Assembly: GCA_028554795.2 (NCBI GenBank)
Contig: JAPYKE020000268.1
Coordinates: 558,001 to 622,000 of the forward strand
DNA length: 64,000 bases
Direction: 5' to 3'
Origin: Sinohyriopsis cumingii
Lineage: Eukaryota; Mollusca; Bivalvia; Unionida; Unionidae
Shown: positions 1 through 13,421 of the stretch, in pieces
Numbering within the stretch: the first letter of the stretch is position 1
How the letters are laid out: each line of letters begins with the position of its first letter
Program-made: the position numbers and the translations under genes
The notes under the pieces: model-generated
What the model was told of the DNA's origin: nothing
What the model saw: only the letters and a program-made list of their open reading frames with translations
Database searches by the model: none

Positions 1-1816
<1,816 letters not shown>

Positions 1817-1917
1817 AAAAGAAGAGATGGGCAGAAAATCGTCAAAGAACAATTTGGACATTCGTGGGGGATTAGAAACAACAGATAACCCAGAAGATGT
1901 TGCGACAAGAAAAATAG
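1817..1917 (+). CDS. Candidate exon of an unknown upstream gene
   Basis: An open segment follows a fair acceptor (cttatgcag) and ends at a weak donor (gtttga). It reads KEEMGRKSSKNNLDIRGGL then ETTDNPEDVATRKI, charged and low in hydrophobics. It would enter in phase 2 and leave in phase 1, which fits the candidate exon at 3333. No family recognised; it could be chance. Confidence 0.25.
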
Positions 1918-3145
1918 GTTTGATATTAATTTATGAAGCAATCATCATTTTATATATAGATCAAAATTTATGAAAAGGTGTGAAATACTTGGTTTATTAA
2001 CGTACTAGAAAAATTCATGTTCCAAAGGGATACGCAATAGTAAAATACGACAATGGAGTTACAGCGAAGGCAGGTTATTACTTAATAATGGACAGATTTC
2101 TATGGATTGAGCTGAGGTTTTACGAAGATGTTGAGTATAACGATTGTATGTTGATTTTTGGATACCTCAAGTGTGATATAAAATTGCTTCGTTACTTGTT
2201 CAGTTATGATAGTCATCATTTTTATAAAGTCGCTTATAAGTGGCTCAGATGAAAAGGTTATAATTATGGCGAATAATGATACAAAATATTTTTAAATTAG
2301 CATGGAATGAGTAAGAAATCGAAGTTTAATTGGTCTGACTAGCGCCAAATATTGCTTTTGGACAAATTAAAAGCCATACGTAGAGGTGCACCAGTTCTTT
2401 CAACTCCACATTTAAGCCAATTATTAAAATGTATGTTGTTCTAAGTTATATTGTGTGTTTTGAAATATTATTCCATTAACAAAATGAAAAACAACTTTCA
2501 GAGATTGTTGTGACAGGGACATTAGACACATCAGGGGAAACGATACCGTGATTGCATTTGCACTCTCACAAGTATAGAAGAACTATTTCGATTTATTGTG
2601 TGCTTATCTTGTGTCATTCATAAGACATCTTCCTATATAACTTTACGTATTATAGAATCATATGTTTATCTGACTTAAATGTACATGAAAGCTTTATTGT
2701 ATATATCTTTGTTATTCTTTACGAGGAAAGGTGATGTATATATCTATGTTGTGTACTTAAATTGTGTCCGTGATTGAGTGTTGTCCATTTAATACCAGCC
2801 TTATATTTGTCATAATTATAGTAAGTAAACAAGATGTTGAAAACCTGATCTTGTTTACCAGAAAATAGTTGTTTCCATAGAACATATATTACGTCGCAGT
2901 TCAGTGATATTTGTATTTATAGCTGATTTGGTAAACAAGTTTTAATTCCTGTATTAATATCAGTCTTTGGGAATCTATGATGCGAGTTTATAGGTGTGCT
3001 GATTTATTATTTGAGGGTAATTGTACATTTAAATTCTTTATTGGAATTACAAGGTTCTCATTGACGTTTTGGAATAAAACAGTACTTTCGAATTAGTGAG
3101 GACTTATTCAAAGACTTTCTTGTCTCTCTGTCTATCAATCAATTA

Positions 3146-3183
<38 letters not shown>

Positions 3184-3197
3184 ATGTCTGTCTGTCC

Positions 3198-3266
<69 letters not shown>

Positions 3267-3332
3267 TAGTCCTTTCTCATTCTAGCTTTCTGTCTCTAAA
3301 TAACAACGTCATTCTCTATATTTAATTTCTAG
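1918..3332. other. No gene seen; possible intron
   Basis: AT-rich non-coding sequence between the two candidate exons, containing the tetranucleotide repeat. Confidence 0.6.
3146..3265. repeat. (TATC)n/(TGTC)n microsatellite
   Basis: Alternating blocks of TATC and TGTC tetranucleotides, about 120 bp. Confidence 0.95.
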
Positions 3333-3428
3333 CAAACCCTAGAAAGCAAGGCAAGAAAAAACGCAACACATACCTGCAATACCAGGCTATGTCAAAACAA
3401 GCAAGCAAATTGGATCTCCCAAAGACAG
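3333..3428 (+). CDS. Candidate exon, basic peptide, partner of 1817-1917
   Basis: The acceptor tttctag and donor gtaaaa bound an open segment reading NPRKQGKKKRNTYLQYQAM then SKQASKLDLPKT, with a strongly basic start that could act as a nuclear localisation signal. Phase 1 in matches the phase 1 exit at 1917. I found no convincing next exon and no link to the SAMHD1-like gene, whose start codon is at 17650. Confidence 0.3.
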
Positions 3429-5268
3429 GTAAAACTGAAACAACTTTAACAGAAGATAACAGAGTTATTTTGTAAAGCACTTCTATTCAAAATGTAACAT
3501 GAATGTTTGCATTAAAATTATTAGTTTATAGCTGATTTACGATATGTCATACAGATTTACGGTTAAATGTATAAAGTTCAATGTCGATAAGACATTAATG
3601 CAAATTGAAAAGAGATGCAAACGATCTTAGATTACACTTTACTGAGACAAACATATTTTATTCAGTAGTAAGGTAGTGAACGGTAAAGACATTATTATTT
3701 GTTCAGATTTTGTTCTGGAGATTTACTGATCGGTGAAGACTGTTAGTTGCATTAAAAAGAAAGAAGCTTAAACCTTAAAAAATAAAACATTTGTTGAATT
3801 GAACCTGTTGGCTTTTTGAGGAGGATGAAAAATGAATCACTTGTCCGAAACATTCTAGTTACTTCATTCAAATACAATTATTTCTAGAAAATGCGATACA
3901 ACCGTTGCTTACTTCTTATTAAGCGATGTGTCCAGGTTGTATGTAACATAGTCTTGGTGGATCCAAAACATTATGGCTAATGCTCTAAATTGTATTAAAA
4001 ATTTAGGACAGGGAGGCAAATGGGTCACGATCTATGTTGCTGTAAATTATAGTTTTTTAGGTCGTACTCGAGACAATGTTCAACAGATTTTCATTGAGTA
4101 GGTGTCACAAGAATTAACCCAATGGTTTTCGATCAGTTAAGAGGCTCGTCCACACCTTTTAAATACTGTAACCACAGTACAATGACGTTCTGCTTGATTT
4201 CTACATGAAATCTTGAGCAATTTTCCATTTGTGAGAATGATTACATATTACCTATTGAGCAATACAGATTAAATAGTCCACATACCAGATATAAACAATA
4301 TTTTTTATTCTGTTTATATACCACGTATGCCACTGGTCTGTTCACTCAACAGACGTGAAACTGCTCTGACGGATTAATGGATATGAAATAGGGAGATTAT
4401 GCTGGAAACGTGAAGTTATGACGCTATGCTATTCACACGAGAGACATGAATATATAAAATAGAATTGTCCTTACAAGAAAACATTTAATCATTATTTTTA
4501 GTACTTAGAAAGCAGAATATTGTCACCTCTACACCTGGTAGGCCAACATTCGAAACCTATGTAATGTCAGAATATAGCCATCCATCTTTCCAATGGTGAA
4601 AGATAATGGATCTTCTTGGTGATTGGCGCTATATCTCTGGTTGTCCTTTGACGTATTTGGAACTAATCTCAAGAAAAAATGATAACTTTATATTCTACCT
4701 GCTAATTTGTATTTTTATTTCGATTGTTATATTTTGTCTTTGATCAGACACATTACATTAACACATGAAAAGTCTTAACTCTAACTTATACTCTATTTTT
4801 CCAACACATTAAAGTCACCATGTTGCAGTATGTTTGACCTGCCTGTCGCTACATAAAATGATTATTACTATGTACTAAATTTTCCTTGTTACAGATTTTT
4901 ATTTAAATCATGGGCAAACATATGTGGAGATTTTATTTTCCTTTGCTAAATCTTTTGTTATGGGATTTCAATAAAATTAGTACCAAGCTATCAACTTATT
5001 AAACAGAACGGGGGAGGGATGTAGGTTGTCCAGTAAAGTTTGCCTGTCAATGGTAGCTATGAACATGTAAGCCCAAACAGAGAGGCTTTTTTGACCAAAG
5101 TTACAGTTACGTATCTTTAATAAATAGGATCTCAAGTTTTCAGCTTACCAAAAGCATTGCAGGTCAGGCAAAACAATACTTATGGAATTCTAATGGATCA
5201 GATACCAATATTTCAGAGGCTGGAGGAACGTGCCTATGCTAATTTGCATGCTAGTGATCGCTATATGG

Positions 5269-5347
<79 letters not shown>

Positions 5348-6133
5348 ACTTAGAAAATCATTATCAGCTGCGACTTTGCTTGTATTATCTATGTCATGTT
5401 TTATTTTTCTATATATTGCTCATTTCAGTATACGGCAAGTGGAACTACTGATCTGTGCGTGAGTCTGCCTCTTCGATCTAAGAAAATTTTAATCATATAT
5501 CATATGGGTTTAGTTCTGGTTTTGTGCACCCTGTGTACTAATAAGTCTTATTGTATTTTGGGACCGTGAACATATTTTATACAACCCTATTTTTTACCCT
5601 AACTTCCTTATTTCCCGTGTGCGTCACCCAATGGAAGTATGAATGGTAAAAGCTTGGTAAAACTCAACAGGCATTGTAGCAAATTCACCCTCAGCCCTTC
5701 CCTTACTCCGTTTGTTTCGTTCTTCCTAAAGATAGCAATAAGTACAATTATTTTCTCTTTTGAATGGGAGAAAACTTATTTTGCGGACTCAAATATATTT
5801 TAGAGTTATGTCCCGTTGATATACTATCGCTGTGACGTTGCAGTTTACTATTTCTATTTGCATAAGTTATGTTAATACTAATTTGAATATTACCAATATA
5901 TCGAAATAGTTAAAGATTGACCATTTATTTGTTTACTTTCATTGAAGTATGAAATGAAAAAATAGCTATCCAACTGTATGATCCGCGAAGCGGATTGTAC
6001 TTAACTTTGCACATTTTTGTTTCATGCGTCAATATATGTAAACAACGCTATAAAATAGTAAATCCTTGTTATTCAGTTTCGCATCCAGTAAAGATAAATC
6101 AGTCATATGCTTTCTGAAAAGTGTGTTAAATAG
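3429..6133. other. No gene seen
   Basis: AT-rich sequence with one (AT)n tract. The frame at 5157-5462 runs through the repeat and is not supported. Confidence 0.6.
5274..5345. repeat. (AT)n microsatellite
   Basis: About 36 AT units, uninterrupted. Confidence 0.97.
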
Positions 6134-6438
6134 AACATTATAAACTTTTCTCTGTGTATGAATGCATGAAAAAAGCAATATCTATCCGTAATTTGCATTC
6201 AGAAAATATAAGAGATGGGTATTTGTCTCCAGAATACCTACTTCGTCTAAGAAAGAGAGACAAAAGTCAAGATACCTATTATCGTTGTCGGGAGAAAGGA
6301 CACTGGGATTCAGAGTGCCCTAAGAGAAAAGAGAAGAAACAGAAACAAGACGAAAAAGAGGAGAGGGATTCAGAAGAAGAAGAAGTTGAAGATGATGAAG
6401 AACTTGTGCTAGTGAAGATATGGAAATGGAAAAATTGA
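6134..6438 (+). CDS. ORF with defective CCHC zinc knuckle and acidic tail
   Basis: The frame is open from just after a TAA at 6127 to a TGA at 6436-6438. It contains a zinc-knuckle-like segment, TYYRCREKGHWDSECPKRK, where the CX2CX4HX4C pattern keeps Cys, His and the last Cys but has Tyr in place of the first Cys. A Lys-rich then Glu/Asp-rich tail follows. This could be a Gag-derived or CNBP-like fragment. The start is uncertain because no good splice acceptor or Kozak ATG decides it. Confidence 0.35.
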
Positions 6439-6866
6439 CAATGTGAGCCGATGCGTTGGCCTGATGTGAAATTTCATGCTACCTTCTAAAAGAGAATAGA
6501 CCAGAAAGAAAACGTAAGTGTCTCTTGTTCTTGACATTCTATAATAAGGATGGCGTGTTTTGTTTTTACTCACACTTCATGAAATTGTGCTCTTTCACCT
6601 CTCTCTATCCATCTGGATCATGTTTTAGTTAGAATTGAAATGGAAGGATGTTTTCCTTCACGCACGCTCTTTAGGCATGCAAGTCCGTAAACAATAGTCA
6701 GTCTATTCATCCATCATTTTGTGTCTTGATGTTTCCTAAAATCACACACGGATGCCATAAAATAACGGGTTAAATTGGTTTTGTAGTGTTGGGGGTGGGG
6801 GTGAGGTGTAGGTGTTTGGCAAAGTTGGTCATTGCAGGTGAGGGCTTAGGTGCTTTCAAAAAACAT

Positions 6867-7996
6867 TTTCTTCTTCCCTCTGTGTTGATGGAATATAACG
6901 GGTTATTTTCTTCACTCTGTGTTGATAGTATATATAAAGCGTTATTTCTTCACTCCGTGTGGATAGTGTATAATGGTTTTCTTCTTCCCTCTGTGTGGTT
7001 AGTATATTATGGCTTTTTCCTCTTCCCTCTTTGAAGATAAAGTATACTGGGGTATTTGTTTCTTCTTCCCTCTGCGTGGATTGTAGATATGGGGTTTATT
7101 TTTTTACATCTCACCTCTGTGTGTGGATAGTAGGTATGGGATTTGTATTCTTTCTCTTCCATGTGTAGATAGTATATTAGGGGTTTGTATTATCTTCCTT
7201 CTGTGTTAATAGTATATTTGGGGTTTGTTTTTTCCTCTTCCCTCTGTGTGTGTCTGTATGTGTGTTCGCGTACGCTGTGTGGATAGTATATTTGGTTGTC
7301 TTTTTTCTTCTTCCTCTCGTGAGTGGATAGTATATTTGGGGTTTGAACGTGTTAGCGAAGTTATGTGGATATAATATTTTGGGTTTGTATGTGTTCGCGT
7401 AAATTTTGTATGGATAGTATATTTGGGTTTGTTTTCCCTCCCTTCCGTGTGGATAGTATATTTTGGTTTTTTCCGCTTCCCTCTTGGTTTTAGTATATTT
7501 GTTTTTTTTATCTTCCCTCTGTGTGTGTGTGTGTGTGTGTCTGTATGTGTGTTCGCGTACGTTTTGTGGATAGTATATTTGGTTGTGTTTTTTTTTCTTC
7601 CTCCCGTGTGTGGATATTATATTTGGGGTTTGCATGCTTTCACGTACGTTTGTACGGATAGTATATTTGGGCTTGTTTTCCCTCCCTTCCGTGTTGATAG
7701 TATATTTTGGGGTTTTCTCCGCTTCCCTCTGTGTTGATAGTATATTTGAGGTTTGTCTTTTTCCTCTTCCCTGTGTGTGTGTGTGTGTGTGTGGGTATGT
7801 GTCTGTATGTGTGTTCGCGTACGTTGTGTCGATAGTATATTTGAGGTTTGTATGCGTTCGCGTACGTTTGTATGGATATCATATTTGGGTTTGTTTTCCT
7901 TCCCTTCCGTGTGGATTGCATATTTTGGCTTTTTTTACCCGCTTCCCTCTGTGCTGATAGTATATTTGGGGGTTTTTTTTTTCATCTTCCCTCTGT

Positions 7997-7999
<3 letters not shown>
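6867..7999. repeat. Degenerate minisatellite, CTTCCCTCTGTGTGGATAGTA-type
   Basis: Roughly 20 imperfect units, 45-80 bp apart, share cttccctctgtgtggatag followed by tatatttggggtttg; some units carry an additional gtgttcgcgtacg block and a (GT)n run. The long frames on both strands here are by-products of this repeat. Confidence 0.85.
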
Positions 8000-8050
<51 letters not shown>

Positions 8051-8098
8051 GCGTATGTCTGCGCGTGTACACATGTGTGTGTGTGTGTGTGTGTGTAT
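7998..8098. repeat. (TG)n microsatellite
   Basis: An uninterrupted TG run of about 45 bases followed by a mixed stretch and a second TG run up to 8098, at the end of the minisatellite. Confidence 0.95.
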
Positions 8099-8159
8099 TG
8101 GTCTCTGTTTGTCCCTATAAAACTCCATTTATCCCTATCAAATACATTCTACCTACCTA

Positions 8160-8480
8160 CCTACAGTAGCGCGTATTCAGGTCAGTCACTTGCAACAATG
8201 TTGCCATTTATCCCCGTGTCCAGTATAGTGACGTCACTGACGCTGGAAATTTTGAGACTATCAATATGGACTTGTGGTTTTCCACAGGTTGTAGCTATAC
8301 ATATGTACTAGAGTTCATAAACATGAACTTCACTTAAGCTGAGGCTATAAAAAGATAGTGGGGTTTTCCAAAGGAATTTCCCACAAGTTGTAGCTATACA
8401 TAGATAGTGAGATTTCATAGGAATTTCAGCTGATTATAGCTATAAATAGATACATGGGTGTATATCCACGATCGTCACAC
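8160..8480. repeat. Degenerate repeat with GTAGCTATACAT
   Basis: Three diverged copies of a segment containing ttgtagctatacata recur around 8288, 8388 and 8440, together with gtgggtttt-type blocks. A related sequence class occurs near 34260-34500. No coding potential is supported. Confidence 0.5.
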
Positions 8481-8729
8481 AAGTTTATATTGTAAGTAGT
8501 TACTAGGTTTATCTATTTTAGTCTAAACCATTGTAACCTAATTTTCGGGGATATGTTTATTCTCATTTAAATTCTGGGACAATTTCGTAATTCTAGCATT
8601 GCTTTCAGTCACATTCATTTTGTCATTGAGCTTTTCCTTGATTATAGCTATTTATAGCATCATTACAGTTATGCAAATATTTGAACACCCCAGCAAATTT
8701 TCAGGTCTTGGTAATGCTTTATATATAAA

Positions 8730-9050
8730 TCTCAGGCTTGTACTAGTGTATGTCTGTCTCTGTCTCTGTTTTGTTTGGCCCTCTTCCGTCTTTGTCCCTA
8801 GACAGGCCCTATACAAATTCTCCATTGTCCCTAGATAGTCCCACCATGTTCAATTTCCCTTGACGCTATATAGTCCCACCATGTTAAAATTCCCTATGTT
8901 AAATTCCCATTGTGCCTCAACAGACCCATTCCCCATGTTAAATTTCCCTTGACGCTATACAGGCCCACAATCTATTCCCATGTTCAATTTCCCATGACGC
9001 TATAAGGCATCAACCATTTTCCCATGTTAAATTTCCCTTGAAGCTTAGAA
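8730..9050. repeat. Degenerate tandem repeat, CCATGTTAAATTTCCC-type
   Basis: Five or more imperfect copies of ccatgttaaatttcccttga with cgctatatagtccc between them. It lies directly before the Penelope-like remnant and may be part of another decayed element. Confidence 0.6.
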
Positions 9051-9159
9051 AACCAAAGAACAGGTGGATTTGATCATCTACCAAAATTTCATAAGCAAAG
9101 AAACCCGGGCAGGCCTATAATCTCCGGTAACGGGCATCCCACAGATATGATATCAGAAT

Positions 9160-10560
9160 ATTTATCATTTCATGAGACAACATGTCCGCAAATTGCCATC
9201 ATATTTTCAGGACACGACCGATTACCTCATACAAAGCAAAGCATGCGAACCATTACAGCCAGATGCATTGCTTGTTTTCTTAGACGTCACATCTTTGTAT
9301 AATAACAGACAACGAAAGGATACAGGCGTGTACGGAAGCATGGAAACAATAACCGCAGATAATCCACCAATCACTTCCTATTCCAACTCCTGGAACTTGT
9401 CCTAAAATTCAATAACTTTGAAATTAATGAAGAAAACTACCTTCAAATCAACGGAACTAGAATGAGTACAAAAATGGCCCCTTCGTATGCTAATATTTTT
9501 ATGGGAAAACTGGACGGTCAACCTTTAGCGTCGGTGGAACTTACACCATGCAAGTTGGTATGCTTCATCGATGATATAGAAATGAAGTGGCAAGATGGAA
9601 GAGAAAATCTGGATGATTTAATATATAAAGCAAACAAATTCATCCTTCAATACATTTCATGTCAGAATTCTCCAACGCAAGCCACGTATTCCTGGACAGA
9701 ACAAACAGACTGGAACAAAACTATCTCCATATAGACATTGATTCAAAACCAACTGACAAACACCTGTATCTCCTCCCAACCAGCTGTCGTCCAAAACACT
9801 GCATGCATTCAATCTGATATAACCAGGCACTGAGGATACGCAGAATTTGCTCCGACGATGAATGAAACGTTCCAAAAAGGGTCTGAAGAACTATTTGCTT
9901 ATCTGAGGCTACGACAAAAGGCTTGATAGTGGAGGCAGTCCAAAAGGCCAAACAAACGCACCGCAATGACCTGCTAAAATATGGAGAGAAGGAAAAGATA
10001 GGACACCATTTATCCTGACCTACCATCCAGACAACCCAAAAATAGGTAAAACATCTGGAAATGCTGGCCCATCTTTGAACTGTTTGATACACTAAAGTTA
10101 ATCCTCCCAAACAAAGCTGTAGTAGCCTACCTGCGACCATAAAACGTCTAGGACATCCTAGTCAGGGCGAAGCTAAAGCCAGTCACTAACCTAAAACACC
10201 CTAGTAAATCTGGCCCCTGTGGTGAGAAAAGGCGCAGAACCTGTCAACATATGATATAGATCAGGACATTCCCTAGTACAGTGATTAGAGAAAAGCTACA
10301 CGTACTTGGATCAAACAAAACGTACAAAACAGAGAATATAATTTATCGCATCACATGTAAGATCTGTAGCTTTCAGTATGTCGGAGAAACTGAAAAGCTA
10401 CACAAAAGGATCAATCTTCATAGCTATGATTGGATGAAAAGAAGCTGTACAGAAGCTGTTTTCGTTGCATCCTCCGTAAATGATCATGCCCGCAAATTCC
10501 GATGTAAGAACATTGTTTCCCAGATTTATACAAATGGAAGCTAATCTCTAAATAACCTTT
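9160..10560 (+). mobile_element. Decayed Penelope-like element (RT + GIY-YIG)
   Basis: Plus-strand fragments in shifting frames spell a Penelope-like protein in the right order. DALLVFLDVTSLYNN is the RT Asp motif; NGTRMSTKMAPSYANIFMGK and CFIDDIEMKW are further RT motifs with the catalytic DD retained; then a region with KPTDKHLYLL. Near 10281-10540 comes NIIYRITCKICSFQYVGET, a GIY-YIG-type endonuclease. Many frameshifts and stops show it is dead. These elements carry an RT related to telomerase together with this nuclease. Boundaries are approximate and no terminal repeats were identified. Confidence 0.85.
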
Positions 10561-13016
10561 TATTCGTTGATATCTTCCACTGCACTAGCTGCTACCTTTG
10601 TACCAAGAAAAGCTGCATCTCCTAAAAGTATGGTACAAAAGCAGAACATGTGTATTACAACGTTTAGTGGATGTTTCCAAATAAGAACTGGCACGACTTA
10701 GTCCGCTGAGAGCAGGGACCAACAGTTAGTGGATACTATTTTCAGTATAAGAATATGAATGACTAGATAAGATTCGCTTCAGGTTTTACCTCCTGAACAA
10801 AGATGTGACAGAAGCCATGCCACATCATATTCCAATATAACCTCCTTTCTACTTACTGTCTCTCTCCACGTCTGCCTAAACATTGTGATGTTTTGTCTAA
10901 CAATTTACCCAATTCAATTATGTGATGAAAACGCAATCATTCAAGAAGCACCTAACTGGATCAGCTATATGGTCTGATAATGATTTTCAAACATTTTAAA
11001 TATACGGTACCTTTGGCCAATATAGAAAAGAAAACAGCAAATAATAAGACATCGTCGCGATCTTTCCCAAAATCTAACATCAAATTACGAATCAATCGAT
11101 AGAAAGACATGCCCGTTGAACGAGGAGGATTTCTACCCATGCTGATGGAATCATTGTTAAAGGTCACTACTAATTTGTAACGATCAACAGCGGGACCTCT
11201 TTTAAAACGAGTGATGAGGCATTAATGTGTTTTCATAATAAGACAGGGTAGATCTCCAGACTTCTAAAACAAGTTCACAGTTAATGTGAGCTTTAAAACT
11301 CGTATTGAGACAATGTGATCCACACTCTCTGGAGTGATTAATAGACAAGGCAAAACATTTCGTAACCAATTGTTTCAAAGTAATTTTAAAAAAAAGATAT
11401 TAAGTGAAATTCCTGAAGCAAAAGAAATTTGAAAGAACATATATGAAATTGGTTGCAGATCAGAATAATTTCCAATTTACCGACGTGTTATGATATCGAG
11501 TCAAAGCTTACAATTAACCGACCGTGGTAGCATGGAATGTGCACCAGACGACGTGACACCTGAACACGTAATATTTCTGCCTGATCAATTGTTTGGAACG
11601 CCAAAAGGCAGAGAATGAAATAACTTTCAAACACCAGAGATTGACACAAGCACAATTTTGACAATGGTTATTTGCACAAATGGACAACGTAATTGTTCTG
11701 GTCATAAGTTAAATACTTGGATATAATCCCTCTTTCTATAAATTTGCAGATATGAACGTAAAAGTATGTAACGGTATTTTTTGTAATCCTGAGTTACAAT
11801 GAATGATCAAGAAAGAAGAGGATAACATAATAGGACAATATTCATTCAAAGTGGCGAAGGTTTGGAAGGATATCCACCATCTTTCGATTCTTGGATTGCC
11901 GCACACATGAACGATACATGAAAAAACCACACGATCGTTTTCAGAACAACCCAGAGCTCTTCAAAATGAGATATACTGCTCAAATCTTGACACTGGAACC
12001 GATCCTTTCCTGCATGTGAATAGGTCATTCACAATTATTTCTGTTCGAGGTGACCACATACGTCTTCCAAAAGTATTTCGGAAAACAGATTGTATTTGAT
12101 TTTCGAGATAACATTTTAAACGCTAGCCATCATTTTACCATATATATTGGATATATAAACTTTCTTTGAAGGTTATAACCAATTACAAGTGGTGAAGGTC
12201 CCGGAGCGGTTCTAGTTGTGTGAGGCTATTGGGGGTCTGACGGAAATTAGCATTACCCCATAGGTTTTCATGGTGAGGCAGTATGAATGTATGAGTCAAA
12301 TGTACCCATTTTTACTTTCTACATTGTGAATTTGGGTATGTAAGTCCAGGATATGCATCAACCTAGGATACCTACATATCATCACATACGGTCATGTTTT
12401 GTAGCAGTATAAGTAAGGATCAAATGATCAACAAAGGACTTCTAGTCCACTTTCTGTTTGTTCTCAATAGTTTCGGACACACTTGACATGATACACTTCT
12501 CACAAGCACGATAAACTCAACTGGAGATATGGATATGAATGCCAGTCTATTGTGCGCATTCAAAGTAAAAAGATAGAATCTGCTGGTTTATTTTAATTCT
12601 TGTCCATGTCTTTCTTGAAGTTTGACTTCAGTTCATTCTCATGTTTATCCATCGGTCATGTTAACCTCGTCGACATCGGAAGGTGTAAAGTATGTCGTAT
12701 CAAACCTGACCGAGATAAGAGATTTCAGACTATCGTTATTGATGGAGAGTCTCAAACTATAGCTATCTTTAGCTTGGCTTTCTCGTTCAATGAGTCCCAC
12801 AAATCTGTAATGACAATTGCTGCTATTTCTGGTGTCACTTCAGACTTAAATACTTAAATTGCACCATGTACGTGTAACCGGTGGTTCTAAATGTTCTGGA
12901 AGTTACTTTATATGTCTCTCACATACGAAGATAATCTTCAGAACGAACGAAATCTCCGGGTTTTATGTATTTCTGTACAATACAACATGTAACTTCAAGC
13001 GACACAGTTTTGTGAA
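10561..13016. other. No gene seen
   Basis: Unique-looking sequence with only short frames. A weak minus-strand resemblance to a transposase motif near 11.95 kb is not strong enough to call. Confidence 0.55.
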
Positions 13017-13280
13017 TTAATTCCAAAATAGTCCCAAATGTCCTCTCACAAGTCCAAAAATAATGAATGTTTCGAGTGAATTCCCGTAGTCTTCAATGTT
13101 CTCAATGATGCAATCCATAATGTCTTTGAATGCGTTCTCAATAATATCGATTGAATTTGTCCAAAAGTCAAGGAACACTTTGCATATCTGATAAGTAATT
13201 AAATTCAATAAAGCCTCTCGAATTATATCTGAACACAACTGTAAGTTCTTATCTTTATTCCTAAGTACGGGAAGGAACAT
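13017..13280 (-). CDS. Minus-strand ORF overlapping 13261-13421, helical
   Basis: An 87-codon minus-strand frame rich in amphipathic helix, such as DIIREALLNLITYQICKVF and DIIENAFKDIMDCIIENIE. It overlaps the end of the candidate exon above in a different frame, so the two may be a frameshifted remnant of one gene or a coincidence. No family recognised. Confidence 0.25.
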   Translation of the reverse strand: MFLPVLRNKDKNLQLCSDIIREALLNLITYQICKVFLDFWTNSIDIIENAFKDIMDCIIENIEDYGNSLETFIIFGLVRGHLGLFWN

Positions 13281-13421
13281 CTAAGTTCTCAAAATTATCT
13301 TTGATGGTAACAACAGCTTGGGAAACAACATGATGAGGAAAAAACAGGTCATGTGCATAATGAGCACATAGGATTTCTCGTTGGTCAGAACCGTCCTTCT
13401 GCCGCAATAAGACTTGGCCGC
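13261..13421 (-). CDS. Candidate minus-strand terminal exon
   Basis: On the minus strand a strong acceptor (tttactttatttcag) precedes 53 open codons ending in TAG at 13263-13261. The peptide includes QVLLRQKDGSDQREILCAH and FFPHHVVSQAVVTIKDN and looks protein-like in composition. No upstream exon in the 13.4-15.6 kb stretch could be assigned, and the family is not recognised. Confidence 0.3.

Noticed and set aside
7177-8311. Several long overlapping ORFs on both strands
   Set aside because: They arise from the minisatellite and GT repeats; compositions mirror the repeat units.
9657-10140. Two minus-strand ORFs
   Set aside because: They are antisense shadows of the Penelope-like remnant.
11846-12028. 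Minus-strand peptide vaguely like a Tc1/mariner end motif (FEELWVVLK)
   Set aside because: No DDE catalytic pattern, no inverted repeats and only a short resemblance.
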